From NCBI GenBank assembly GCA_951804985.1, contig OX638130.1, positions 125,501,593-125,565,592 on the forward strand: 64,000 nt of DNA. The letters are read 5' to 3'. The stretch comes from Dryomyza anilis. Lineage: Eukaryota; Arthropoda; Insecta; Diptera; Dryomyzidae. Position numbers and translations under genes: made by a program. Shown here piece by piece: positions 47,621-59,689 of this stretch; within the stretch, counting starts at the first letter, position 1, and each line of letters begins with the position of its first letter. The notes beneath the pieces were generated by a model that was given only the letters and a program-made list of their open reading frames with translations, searched no databases and was not told the origin of the DNA.

Positions 47621-47879
47621 CAAAATAGTTTTTTTATATGTTTAATACTATTTGTTTTAAAGCTTAAAATTATGCTGTACTTTTTGTTGGCAAAGTTTTT
47701 GGCAAATATTTGTTTAAAGCGTTTGAATTTATAAAACTGTTTTGCATTGTTCTGTATATCCTAAAATGGTACTGGCTTTGCGTACATCATTTAAAGCTAT
47801 ATTGGGTGCCTTTTGCATAGACTATGGACACATATTAGGCGGTCGTAAGTGTTGATAAATTGCAGTATTTAAAGATTAA

Positions 47880-49290
47880 AGTTTTATTTAGTGAAAAATG
47901 GATTTTTTTTTAGTGAAAATTTGATTTTTTTAGTGAAAAATTTAATTTTTAGTGAAAATTTGTATTTTTAGTGAAAATTTGTATTTTTAGTGAAAACTTG
48001 AATTTGTAGTGAAAAATTGAGTTTTTAGTGAAAATATTTCATTTACAGAAAGTTTTAATTTTTTAGTGAAAAATTTTGATTTTCTTGTTTAAAATGGTCC
48101 AAAATAGAATTTTTAGTGAAAAATTTAACTTTTATTGAAAAATTTAATTTTTAGTGAAAAATTTAATTTTTAGTGAAAATTTGAATTTTTAGTGAAAATT
48201 TAATTTTTAAATGAAAAATTGAATTATTGTTGAAAAACTCAATTTTTAGTGAAAAATTGAATTTTTTGTGAAAAACTGAAATTTTAGTGAAAATTTGAAT
48301 TTTTAGTGAAAATTTGAATTTTAAGTGAAAATTTGATTTTTAAATGAAAAATTGAATATTGTTGAAAAACTCAATTTTTAGTGAAAAATTGAATTTTTAG
48401 TGAAAAACTTAATTTTTAGTGAAAATTTGAATTTTTAGTGAAAATTTGAATTTTAAGTGAAAATTTGGTTTATAAAAAAAAAATTGAATTTTTAGTGAAA
48501 AGTAGAATTGGTAGTGAAAAATTGAGTTTTAGTAAAAATTGATTTTTTTGTGAAAATATTTCATTTTGTGGAGAAAATTTTAATTTTTTAGTGAAAAATT
48601 TTGATTTTCTTGTTTAAAATGGTCGAAAATTAAATATTTAGTGAAACATTGAATTTTAAGTGAAACATTGAATTTTTAGTGAAAATTTGAATTTTTAGTG
48701 AAAATTTGAATTTTTAGTGAAAATTTGAATTTTTAGTGAAAATTTGAATTTTTAGTGAAAATTTGAATTTTTAGTGAAAATTTGAATTTTTAGTGAAAAT
48801 TTGAATTTTTAGTGAAAAATTCAATTTTTGTGAAAATTTGAATTTTTAGTGAAAATTTGAATTTTTAGTGATAGATTGAATTTTGAGTCAAAAATTGAAT
48901 TTTTAGTGAAAAATTTAATATATAGTGAAAATTTTAATTATTTGTGAAAAATTGATTTTTTTGTGAAAAAATGTTTTTTTTTGAAAAATTGAATCTTTTT
49001 GTGAAAAATTGAATTTTTTGTGAAAAATTGAATTTTTTGTGAAAAATTGAATTTTTTGTGAAAAATTGAATTTTTTGTGAAAAATTGAATTTTTTTGAGA
49101 AAAATTGAATTTTTTGTGAAAAATTGAATTTTTTTGAGAAAAATTGAATTTTTTGTGAAAAATTGAATTTTTAGTGAAACATCGAATTTTTAGTAAAAAT
49201 TGATGTTTTGAGCAAAAAAATGAATTCAAGTGAAAATGGATTTTTAATTGAAAATTTGAAAATTGGAATTTTTTGTGAAATATTTATTTT
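47880..49290 (+). repeat. 19-bp satellite array A8 with embedded non-repeat landmark
   Basis: TTGAATTTTTAGTGAAAAA units with local homogenised variants: AAATTTG units at 48680-48870 and TTTTTTGTG units at 48990-49160. The non-repeat word CTTGTTTAAAATGGTC(C/G), preceded each time by AAATATTTCATTT-like sequence, sits inside the array near 48088 and 48614. It recurs at the right border near 49312, where it continues into a DINE-like fragment. Confidence 0.95.
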
Positions 49291-49299
49291 TATTGAAAA

Positions 49300-49770
49300 A
49301 TTTGAATATTCCTGTTTAAAATGGTCCAGAGGTTTAGAAATCTTGAAATTGAAATAAAAGTTGAATTCGAGAGGCAATTTTCTTTAATTTGAGTTTTAGA
49401 ATACGAGTAGAATTGAGTTTTGGATAGCAGTACCGAAGTACTACAAGTTGAGTTGGAAAAAGATTATATAAAACTCCGTATTATTAAAAAAATACTCATC
49501 GCCCGATATTTTAAAAATCTTTCACATATATCAGTGCTTATGAGGTATATTTAAGAAATTTAGGGAATTATAGGTCATATTTGTATCGATCACTTCCATT
49601 TTCTATACCAGACATTGTAATTCTCCAAGTAATTTAAGTTTTAAGTTTCATTGAAATGGCTTTTCTTGTTTTTATGTAATTATGATTTGAATAGACATAT
49701 TTTTAGAAAGACAGACAGACAATCGCTATATAAACTCAATAGGTCCCAAAGATTAAGTATATACCTGCCA
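49300..49770 (-). mobile_element. DINE-like element, diverged copy adjoining array A8
   Basis: AAAATGGTCCAGAGGTTT, AATTTTCTTTAATTTGAGTT, AGTTTTAAGTTTCATTGAAA and AGACAGACAGACAATCGC parallel the order in 32390-32500 and 54700-54850. The TATACCC end is not preserved; CCACGCCTTTTATTG stands in the position of the GTATGG box. Confidence 0.5.
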
Positions 49771-50557
49771 CGCCTTTTATTGAATATTACAAATGAATGA
49801 CTAAATTTAGTTTAAGCTTTCCATATAAATTTACGTTATAAAAATCAACTGCATTTGACTGCCCAACGATTTATAATTTAAATATGGAATAATCACCGAT
49901 CATCAAGTGTGCTCTAGCACCAAACGAGTCACTGCACAGCATTCTAAATCGCTTAAAAGCATGCAATAAAAATGAAAAACAAAAAAGAATTCGCGTCCAA
50001 TTAAAAAAGGTCAGAAAATGCATGAGTTAGTGTATAATCTGCGTAATCCGCAAAAAAAATACATATGCGAAATTGTCTAACACAGTTTATATTATCGTAT
50101 GTTTCGTCCTATAAAGTAGATACTACTACACCGTGAAAATGAATGTAATAAAATGAATACATTTTTATATTTGTTTTGAAATAATTTAGTTCTACGACAT
50201 TTACTAACATTTTAAGTGCATTTGTTTTTATTTAACTTGATTTTACTACACAGTGTATTAGCAATTAATTTACAATATAATGCATAAATTGTAGTATATT
50301 TTTGTTTACTATTTTTTTTTGTACCCTCTTCTTCTGAAGTCCGTTTGCGTACACAGAGGTCCAAACGAAACACGAACAACTGAAAGAAACGCGCAGAAGA
50401 CAAATATTTGGTATATATTTGATACAAATAAAGAGCAATAACTTAATGCTTGAAAATTGCATATTTAGTTATGCTTTCATCTTCATCATCAGGAAAAATC
50501 TATTTTTTATAAATTTTCACAAGTATTTATAACAATTTTCTTAAAGAGTATACATAA
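49771..50557. other. AT-rich unique sequence
   Basis: Two overlapping minus-strand frames at 50212-50462 are unrecognised. No gene called. Confidence 0.35.
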
Positions 50558-51320
50558 TTTTGTTTGTCTTTTAAATATATACAGAATGTAGTAAAAATAA
50601 ATGTAGTTGTAGTGTTGTTTTCGATATACTTATTAAATTTAAATAACTAAAGAATTAAGCAAAAATATACTATGTAGTATTTTTATACTTTTCATGTAAC
50701 TATATAATTAAATAATCTACGACCAACAATGTGTTTTCCATGAATGGTAGGCAAGGAAAGGTTTATAGTTAAAGGGAGGGGCTTGAAATTGCCTATATGG
50801 TTTGACAAACAGACGCACAAAGAATATTCCACACACGTATCGTGCGACGAAAGAACGAAATGTCTCTGTAATGCATTGTTCTATTGAGAGCCGAGTGAAC
50901 TACGAAGTGGTATCATGCCACACAAAATAAATACAGAATGTAGCAAAAATAAAGGCATATGTAGTATATTTTCTTCAGTTTATACACATAAAAAATGTAG
51001 TAAATACAAATGCTATTTTTCGAAACATTTATGCAATTGTAATAAATACAGAACGTAGTGTGCTCAAGTACAGTAATTTTTTAACACATTTATGAAATTT
51101 AAATAAATACAGAATGTAGCAAAAAAAGGTATATTTATATTTTTTTCATAAACTTAAATATATACAGAATGTAGTTACAATAAAAACAGATGTAGTATTT
51201 TTGGACATATTTCTAGACGTTAAAATATATACAGTATGTAGTAAAAATAAATATAGATGTAGTATTTTTGGACATATTGCTAGACATTTAAAAATACAAA
51301 AAATATTTAATATATTAATA
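50558..51320 (+). repeat. Tandem ATACAGAATGTAG repeat interrupted by a LINE fragment
   Basis: TA(C)AGAATGTAG-type words recur near 50583, 50935, 51050, 51112, 51167 and 51230, with linked words ATGTAGTATTTTTGGACATA and TAAAATATATACAG. Unit length is about 60-80 bp. The array is split by a LINE 3' fragment at 50756-50935. Confidence 0.65.
50756..50935 (-). mobile_element. LINE 3' end, diverged fragment
   Basis: Minus-strand match to the LINE copies near 60 kb: plus-strand words AGGTTTATAGTTAAAGGGAG, CACACGTATCGTGCGACGAA and GAGCCGAGTGAACTACGAAG. The middle and the A-tail are lost. Confidence 0.65.
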
Positions 51321-51689
51321 CATTTTTACAGAAATGCAATATATGTATGTAGTTGTTTTCCATAAAAAACTAGATAATAAAAACAAATACTTTTGCTTTA
51401 AAATCTAAATCAAATAAATATGTATTCAAATATAAAGGCATTTTAAATATAGTATTTTTGAGTGTACGAATGCAGACAAATTCTATTGAGTCGGCACTAT
51501 AGAGTGATTTGACTTTCGATGGGCATAATAAATAAAAACTAGTTTTGCTGTTTAATTTAAAAATAATAAAATAATAAATAAAGAATAATAAAAATATATT
51601 AAAAATAAAATAAAGCAAAAAACACTTTTTTGATTAAACTTTCCGGCGGTATTTCTTTTGTGCACATTTTTAAGATCTGTAATTTTCAA
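51321..51689. other. AT-rich unique sequence
   Basis: No gene or repeat recognised. Confidence 0.35.
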
Positions 51690-52700
51690 AATAGTATTGA
51701 TTTAGCAATGAGCATAAAACATCATCAACAACAACAAAAGCACCAACACATGCACGCCACGGGGCGCTTTGCATCCGGTTCCGGTGCCGTGTACGCGGCA
51801 CACATCACTTTAAATTTATAAATCATAAAAACAAAAATACCACGTAGCATAGAAAAACAAATAAAAATGTAATCCTCGCACAATTTAATCCTTTTACGCG
51901 CGCCCTCATCCAGCTTACTGCGTCCTGGCCGGGTCATGAGTTTGGCTGTGTGTGTCGTCGCGTTTGGGCAAAATGCAATTTAGAAAAAATATTTGCAATT
52001 CCCTTTGGATGAATGAGAGTTGTTTTTCATTTTGATTGCAGTTGTTTTTCACATATTTTTTATGCTTTATTTCAATTCATTTTTATGCTATTTTAGCGCA
52101 TTTTCTAAACTAAACTAAAAACTCACAGGACTCACAGGACATGCGGGAGTGCCGGTCGCAGCTTTGCATATGAAAAATGTTATCAAGGATATCAGCCAGG
52201 AGCAGCAGCAACTCCTGCATCTTTTATTAACAGCACACATATCAAATCAACACCCTGTATCATCAACACCCTGCACAATAACAACTTGTGAACACGTTGA
52301 CAATAGCACTACAACAACATGAATAATAACAACAGCAATAAATAATAAAAAGACTACAAAGCACTATGTTTGAAAATATATTTTTTGTTGAGAGCTATGC
52401 GCATAGCACATATTGGTGGTTATTAAATTTTGAACCCTTTCTGTGTCAATTTTGTGCTGCCGATTTAGCTACCTTAAAAACTATTAAACCCCCTTGATAG
52501 GGTTCTGATTTTGGTAGAGGGTACAAGGTACGAGAATGAAAAATTATTAAATGTTCCTCTTTTGTGTTCCGGCACAAAATTTGTCAGCGTTGATAGCGCT
52601 AAATGTGTTACATGGTATAGGGTGGGGTGTGGGAATTACTTGCGAAATTATTGTTTTTTTTTTTGTTGCATTGGGTTAAAAAAAGGTAATGGCTATAATT
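51690..52700. other. GC-richer non-coding island
   Basis: Non-repetitive; a CAA-rich start (51720-51745) and CATCAACACCCTG words near 52245-52275. Frames at 51630-51937 and 52511-52702 are not protein-like. Candidate conserved non-coding DNA. Confidence 0.35.
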
Positions 52701-53191
52701 AATGATAATGTGCGATTAAGCGATAGCAAGTCCTTCAAATTTGAAACTTATACGTAACTTTTAAAAATTATAATAGTTGAAAATTTTGATTTATAAAAAA
52801 TATTTTATATACAGGGTTTACCGATGTCAGTAATTCAGGGGGTCATTCTATGACTCGAAAAAATAAGAAAATGTTAAATAAAAAATGTCTAATAGTGCAG
52901 CCAGTTTAATATACAGGGTGTTAAAGGAATGCATATTACTGTCATTACCTAATCAAGAAAATTGATTATGAAGTATAATCCGTTGAAAAATGAATATCAA
53001 TATTTGCCTCATGTCTTAGACAATTAAATTACCATTCCAATGGTATATCACATTTTTGAACCCCATGATTTCGTCCTTTTTTAAAAGGTACGTAAATTTA
53101 AATTTACAAAAATAAAACACAAATTTTTACATTATCATTGATTTTCTCAAAATTTCGTCAAAAATTGAAATTTTATATTCTTTTAATTTCA
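52701..53191. other. AT-rich sequence with two TATACAGGGT words
   Basis: TATACAGGGT occurs near 52808 and 52910. Such words are common at the ends of some insect mobile elements, but I find no inverted partner. No gene. Confidence 0.35.
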
Positions 53192-54075
53192 TATTATTTG
53201 ATATTCTTTGATATTCTTTGATATTCTTTGATATTCTTTGATATTCTTTGATATTTATGATATTCTTTGATATTCTTTGATATTCTTTGATATTCTTTGA
53301 TATTCTTTGATATTCTTTGATATTCTTTGATATTCTTTGATATTCTTTGATATTCTTTGATATTCTTTGATATTCTTTGATATTCTTTGATATTCTTTGA
53401 TATTCTTTGATATTCTTTGATATTCTTTGATATTCTTTGATATTCTTTGATATTCTTTGATATTCTTTGATATTCTTTGATATTCTTTCATATTCTTTGA
53501 TATTCTTTGATATTCTTTGATATTCTTTGATATTCTTTGATATTCTTTGATATTCTTTGATATTCTATGATATTCTTTGAAATTCTTTGATATTCTTTGA
53601 TATTCTTTGATATTCTTTGATATTCTTTGATATTCTTTGATATTCTTTGATATTCTTTGATATTCTTTGATATTCTTTGATATTCTTTGATATTCTTTGA
53701 TATTCTTTGATATTCTTTGATATTCTTTGATATTCTTTGATATTCTTTGATATTCTTTGATATTCTTTGATATTCTTTGATATTCTTTGATATTCTTTGG
53801 TATTCTTTGATATTCTTTGATATTCTTTGATATTCTTTGATATTCTTTGATATTCTATGATATTCTTTGATATTCTTTGATATTCTTTCATATTCTTTGA
53901 TATTCTTTGATATTCTTTGATATTCTTTGATATTCTTTGATATTCTTTGATATTCTATGATATTCTTTGATATTCTTTGATATTCTTTGATATTCTTTGA
54001 TATTCTTTGATATTCTTTGATATTCTTTGATATTCTTTGATATTCTTTTATATTCTTTGATATTCTCTGATATTC
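53192..54075 (+). repeat. 10-bp tandem array (TATTCTTTGA)n, about 88 units
   Basis: One 9-bp unit occurs near 53251. From 53281 to 54070 every unit is exactly 10 bp, with only about nine units carrying a point change (for example TATTCTATGA at 53561, TATTCTTTGG at 53791, TATTCTTTTA at 54041). Because 10 is not a multiple of 3 and the reverse complement has no stop, all three minus frames stay open and encode the same decapeptide KEYQRISKNI. The long minus-strand frames here are therefore artefacts. Confidence 0.99.
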
Positions 54076-54248
54076 TATAAAAATCTTTAAAATGATAACA
54101 TAATTATACATTTTATTTAATTTCATTTAAGAACACTGGTCTTTAACATTTTGAATTTGGTTTGATAATCAGAAATTGTTCAATACGATGAACATATTTT
54201 CGATAATAAAATTACATAATATTTTTGTTTTTGCATACAAAATTAAAG

Positions 54249-54975
54249 AAAAACCAGTTGGGAAGGTTAGATCACATGGGAAATTTTAAAGTAGGTGTAA
54301 TTATGATAGTTCGGATTATCAAAATTATAGTCGGTCTAAGCCGACTATAAATACCCTACAATATGTGTGGTTACCATTCAAAGTGATATATAGGTGACAA
54401 GGGTATACGAATCCTGAAAATAACTACAAACATTCAATCGCTGAAGAATTTCCATTCATTTGATACCCATATTTACATATGGGTAGGTGTACCGAATATC
54501 GATTTCTTTTTTGGTGAACCACAAGTCTTTTCGCCGGAAAACATTATTATCATGTATTTGAGCATGATGTCAATACATATTTGACCAAAAAAGTTTACCT
54601 AAGCACGTATACAGTAAAATTGATCTGTATATGTAAATTTTATATGAGGTATTTGAACATAAGTGGTCGGATCATAGGTCACAATGGACCGATCTCGCAC
54701 ATACAGCGTAGGTATATTAGTAATCTAAGTTATAAGTTTCATTTATCTAGCTCTTCAATTTTAAAAGTCTTAGGGATTTCAACAGACAGACAGACAGACA
54801 GACAGACGGACAGACGGACAGACAGACGGACAGACGGACATCGCTAAATCGACTCAGGAGGTCATGCTGATCAGGAATATATATACTTTTCCATACCGGA
54901 GATGCTTCCTTCTGGGTGTTACAAACGGCGTACCAAACTGAATATACCCTTTCACTCTTAGTGTAGGGTATAATC
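54249..54975 (-). mobile_element. DINE-1/INE-1-like element, long copy
   Basis: On the minus strand it starts TTATACCCTACACTAAGAGT, then GTAACACCCAGAAGGAAGC, CGGTATGGAAAAGTATATAT, TCCTGATCAGCATGACCTCC and a CTGTCTGTC run (plus-strand GACA repeats 54781-54840). It continues with a long body and ends CATGTGATCTAACCTTCCCA. It contains the internal dyad AGTCGG-TCTAA-GCCGACT. Together with 23270 and 32230 it defines the body of this family. Confidence 0.75.
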
Positions 54976-55250
54976 ACAAAGTAGAGAAATGATGATAGCA
55001 TCTTTAAAAGTGCGAATTCTAAATGTAATTGAAAATGTTTTGAAATATTTTATTCTGTAAATTCTAAATGAAAGGTAATTTTCAATACTTCTAGAATATA
55101 AAAGGGTTGACAATAAATCTTTGTAAAATAAGTTTCCAAAATTTCAAAAACTTAATTGTTATAGATAGTTTCAATAAATGATTTATTGATCGGATAACAA
55201 AGCAATGCAAGTGCCCAGCAATTAAATCAATACATTGCACAAAGGCAAAA
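54976..55250. other. AT-rich unique sequence
   Basis: Nothing recognised. Confidence 0.35.
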
Positions 55251-56190
55251 TCACAAAGTATGCTGACAAATTGTAGCATCCCTCACTCCCGTCGTGACTC
55301 AGTTGTCAGTACTATTCGGTGGAAGATGATGATAATAATGCAGAACGGCGGCACGGTAACTCTTTCGCCGCGCGCATTTACGAGGCGTTGTTGGTTCCTG
55401 CACATAGAGAGTGCCATAGTTTTAATGGGTCTTTGTAACTGTTTATGGGTCTATTAATGGCGTAACATGTTTTTGTATCGGTTGCCCTCCGATTTGGCCT
55501 AGTCTGCTGCATAACCTAGTTATCCGGCGTGTTTAATGCGTGTTTCACTGAAGTAGCATTTTGTGACATCGTTTTGTCTTCCGCCCTATTGCCTGCCGCC
55601 GCTGCCTATAATGTGCGCGTGAAAATTAATAAATTATCAATTTTTTCAACTGCATTTTATGCTGCCTTTCCCTATTTAGAATTTCTGCAATTGTGCACCA
55701 CATGTGAACCCTTTACGGCGTGACCGCGCGCATCAACCCCTTTTACTGCCGTAGACTGTCTGAATTGTGAATCCTTTTTTTTTTCGTTGGATATGGCTAT
55801 GCCGTGTGTCGTCCTTTCCTGTGCCTCTACCTCTACCTCTGCCTCTGCGGTGGTCGACGACGCCTTTTGTGCTGTTGGGCGCTTGTTTAATTAATTATGT
55901 AAACATTACTTTTTATGCCGCATAAGTCTTGCATAGCGAAAATTAATTTGAAACTAAAACCCTGAGCCAATTGATAAATTAAGAGATTAACAGATGGAAC
56001 AAATGAAAAATATTAAAATGAGCGAAAATAATTTTGCGTATTACACGCAGCGGTTCTAATATGTAGATTTTACGGAAATGTTTCAATAATAGTTAACGCT
56101 TTGTAAGCCGCTGTTGCGAAGCCTGTTTTGCGGAGGTTTTTCTTTCTTTGTTTAGGGTGTTTTATATGGGTGGGGGGCTTGAAATGACAC
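55251..56190. other. GC-richer non-coding island
   Basis: Non-repetitive apart from a CTCTACCTCTGCCTCT-like run near 55830. Short frames without protein character. Candidate regulatory DNA. Confidence 0.35.
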
Positions 56191-56309
56191 TGCCAAAAAA
56201 CCATTACAAATCCGATTTTGTGGAGGTTTTTTTAAATTTAAACAAATCTAAAAAACAAATACAAATTTTATTGATTTATGAGGTTTTAGTAAAATAAATT
56301 TATTAGTTC

Positions 56310-57380
56310 AAACATTTTTTAGTGAAAAATTTAATTTTTTGTGAAAAATTTAATTTTCAGTGAAAAATTGAATTTTCAGTGAAAAATTATATTTTTAATG
56401 CAAAATTGAATTTTTAGTGAAAATTGATTTTTTAGTGCAAAATTGAATTTTTAGTGCAAAATTGAATTTATAGTGAAAAATTGAATTTTTAGTGAAAAAT
56501 TGATTTTTTAGTGAAAAATTGAATTTTTAGTGAAAAATTTAATTTTTAGTGAAAAATTGAATTTATAGTGCAAAATTAAATTTTTAGTGAAAATTGATTT
56601 TTAGTGCAAAATTGAATTTTTAGTGCAAAATTGAATTTATAGTGAAAAATTGAATTTTTAGTGAAAAATTTAATTTTTAGTGAAAAATTGAATTTTTATC
56701 GAAAAATTGAATTTTCAGTGAAAAATTGAATTTTCAGTGAAAAATTGAATTTTTAGTGAAAAATTGAATTTTCAGTGAAAAATGGAATTTTCAGTGAAAA
56801 TTTGAATTTTTAGTGAAAATTTGAATTTTGAGTGAAAAATTGAATTTTTTGTGATAAAATGAATTTTTTGTGAAAAATTTAATTTTTTAGTGAAAAATTT
56901 AATTTTTAGTGAAAATTTGAATTTTGAGTGAAAAATTGAATTTTTAGTGAAAAATTTAATTTTTAGTGAAAAATTTAATTTTCAGTGAAAAATTAAATTT
57001 TTAGTATAAAAGTGAATTTTTATTTAAAAATTGGATTTATAGTGAAAAATTAAATTTTTAGTGAAAATTGATTTTTTAATGCAAAATTTTATTTTTAGTG
57101 CAAAATTGAATTTATAGTGAAAAATTTAATTTTTAGTGAAAAATTTAATTTTTAGTGAGAAATTGAATTTATAGTGAAAAATTGAATTTTTAGTGAAAAA
57201 TTGAATTTCTAGTGAAAAATTGAGTTTTTAGTGAAAATTTGAATTTAGTGAAAAATTGAATTTTTAGTGAAAATTTGAATTTTTAGTGAAAGATTGAATT
57301 TCTAGTGAAAAATTGAATTTCTACTGAAAAATTGATTTTTTTTTTAGTGAAAAATTGAATTTTTTGTGAAAAATGGAATT
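56310..57380 (+). repeat. 19-bp satellite array A9
   Basis: TTGAATTTTTAGTGAAAAA with frequent GTGCAAAA and TTTATAGTG variants. The series AAATTGATTTTT, two GTGCAAAATTG units, then ATTTATAGTGAAAAA occurs from 56421, 56591 and in part 57065. The first offset is 170 bp (9 units). One isolated unit lies near 57535-57555 inside the following T/G tract. Confidence 0.96.
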
Positions 57381-58020
57381 TGTAGTTATAAATGTGTTTT
57401 TAGTTTTTTTTGCATATTTTCTTATTTTTTGCTTTTTCTATGATTTTGTTGTTGTGTTTTTGCTTTGCTTTTGTTTTTGAGGTTGACTTTGTGTTTTCTT
57501 TGTTTTTGTCTTCTGTTTAATTTTTTATATAGTGAAAAATTGAATTTTTGTGGAAAAATGTGTTTATATGTGCATTTTTGCATTTTTTTTTGTTTTGTTT
57601 TTTTTTTGCTTTTGTATTATTTTTAAGACTTTGTAATTTTTATTTGTTTTTGTTGTTGTGTGTTTCTTTCTTTTAAGATTGACTTTGAGTGTTTTTTTTT
57701 TTGCTTTGGTTGTAGTTTTTTTATTTTGTTCTTGTCTTCGCATTTTCCCTTTATTTTTTTTTTATTTTTGAGTTATATGTTTTTGATTTTTTTTTACGTT
57801 TTTGCGTTTGTTTTTGAGTTTTTGCTTTCATATTTTAGTGTTTGTCTTTGTGTTTGTTGCTGTTTTGTTTGTTCTTTTGTTTTGTTTTTTTTTTTTTTTT
57901 TCTGTTTTTGTTCATTCTTTTTAAGTTTTGTATTTTTGATTTTAATTTTGTGTTTTTTATTTTGATCTTATTTTTGTGTTTTTGCTTTTGTAACTTTTTT
58001 TTGTATTTAAATTTTTTGTT
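57381..58020 (+). repeat. T/G-rich strand-asymmetric low-complexity tract
   Basis: The plus strand is almost entirely T and G in words such as TTTTTGTGTTTTTGCTTTTG, with few C and very few A. No fixed period. Hydrophobic F/L/C-rich plus-strand frames at 57660-58063 are compositional. Confidence 0.75.
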
Positions 58021-58555
58021 TCATGATTGTAGCTGGTGTAATTGCCGAGTTATATCGTTTTGAAAGTTTATGTTGTATGGAGAGAACAGCCCCTTTCTCC
58101 AATCCTACCTATATATAGCCTATGACACCACGCGTAAATCGTTTGAGACAGACAGACCAAGAGTTTTATATATAACGAAAAACATTATTTTCCATTTTTA
58201 TGATTTTTGATTTTCTCACAAAAAACAAATTAAAAGTAAATTTTTATTGAAACATTTAACTGTTTCAGCAATTTTTGACAATCTTCGAACAAGTACCACA
58301 TATACATTTTCAAATTTCGTATATTACGGCTTTTTCCATTGGCATACCTCCCATGAAACCCATTGAACTTATGTTGGGAAATACTGCTTTGTGATAGGCC
58401 TTAAAATAAGCCAAGTATTTCTCAAAACATAACCGAGATTAACCAATATTTTAAGCTGGTTTTCGTGGCATTTGAGTTAAATTTTAATAGGACAAATATT
58501 TGCTTAAACCAGAGACAATTAAATAAAATGAACTAATAAATGAGAATTGAGCAAA
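58021..58555. other. AT-rich sequence with trace of a GACAGACAG word
   Basis: TTGAGACAGACAGACCAAG near 58143 may be a DINE-like remnant; nothing else supports it. No gene. Confidence 0.3.
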
Positions 58556-59680
58556 TTATGTGGAAACTGGTGTGAGAAACAATGACAGAGTCCTAAAGCA
58601 AACTGTGCCAAAGTGTCCTTTGCCATAAGTAAACAACATAATATTTTAAGGACTCAACATATATGCTGGGAATAATGCAATAAATGTTCATAAAATAACC
58701 TACAAATGACATGAATTCCACGCAAAACAAACATGCGCAACCTTATATAACAAAGCAGCGCTTGAGAACCAAAGCAGGACACTGGAAGGACATTGCAAGG
58801 AGGCCCCTTCTCGCCGGATGCAAAACAAACAGGGCAACGAATTCGAACTAATTGCAGTGCACAGACAATCGAACAAATTGCTCTAGTTTATATTGCATCA
58901 TAAAAACGTAAAACAAACATAGTACGTCGCACTAACTAAGGACTCGCAACGCATCGCAGCACTAGCAACGCAAAGGATCAAAAAGTTACAAAACAATTGC
59001 GCAGAAGGATAAACGCACAGCGGACAGACGGACGTACGAACGGTTTATGACTCTGTTCGCGGCGAATGCTATGCAATACTGCGCTACAGAAGGTAATGGG
59101 ACAAAATGCATTACGCAAATAACGGAACCACAGGCACTGCCCGAAACAGGACCAACAACTGCAACGAGAACAACGAGAAACTAGAGCAAAAAGGATGTGC
59201 ACGCATTTAAATGACCGCCAATAAAATATCCTGCCGCGCATTGCAAGGGATAAAAACAAATAAAACAGCGACTCAGTTACAGGATACTAAACTGAATCAG
59301 CTACAAACCCGAAATATTGCTCTATATTGTAGAACCTTATAGTAGACTGGACGAAAAAGTAGAAGAAGAAGCCTTAGAACAATGCACCGTTTGCTCTACA
59401 TAGAGTTATTGAGGTTGTAAAGGAATTTGTCAGCCGCCGCGCACAGGAAACGCTCAAATAGTTCGGAGTGTACGAGACGGCAAGGATTAGCATTGCGAGT
59501 GCAAGGATTTGTGCAATTGCACGCAATGCGGCTGGCTGTTGGCTGTATGCTGTATGATTGTGCGAACGGGGATAGTTTGGTATTTCGTAGAAAAATTACA
59601 CATTTTACAAGTTCACTATATTTAATGAAGACATATTTACAACGTTGAGTTAAATTGTAGTCTTTAAATTTAAGAAATGA
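58556..59680. other. GC-richer non-coding island
   Basis: About 1.1 kb, non-repetitive, with many AGGAC/AGGAT words (for example near 58650, 58770, 58790, 58940 and 58974). The minus-strand 93-codon frame at 58978-59259 is cysteine-, serine- and arginine-rich and unrecognised. Candidate conserved non-coding DNA. Confidence 0.4.
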
Positions 59681-59689
59681 CCATGTTCC

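Noticed and set aside
52808..52920. Element bounded by two TATACAGGGT words
   Set aside because: The words are in direct, not inverted, orientation and only about 100 bp apart, with no target duplication.
53255..54126. Long minus-strand frames of KEYQRISKNI repeats as a repetitive protein
   Set aside because: They follow automatically from a 10-bp repeat whose reverse complement has no stop codon; there is no start context or non-repeat domain.
57660..58063. Hydrophobic membrane-protein-like frame rich in F, L and C
   Set aside because: Produced by a T/G-only low-complexity tract; any such tract reads as F, L, C and V.
4428..58978. Window-wide enrichment of ATCCTTT/AAAGGAT
   Set aside because: A rough composition estimate predicts about 15 over both strands of the window and I count a similar number. 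Only the local cluster at 20634-21396 stands out.
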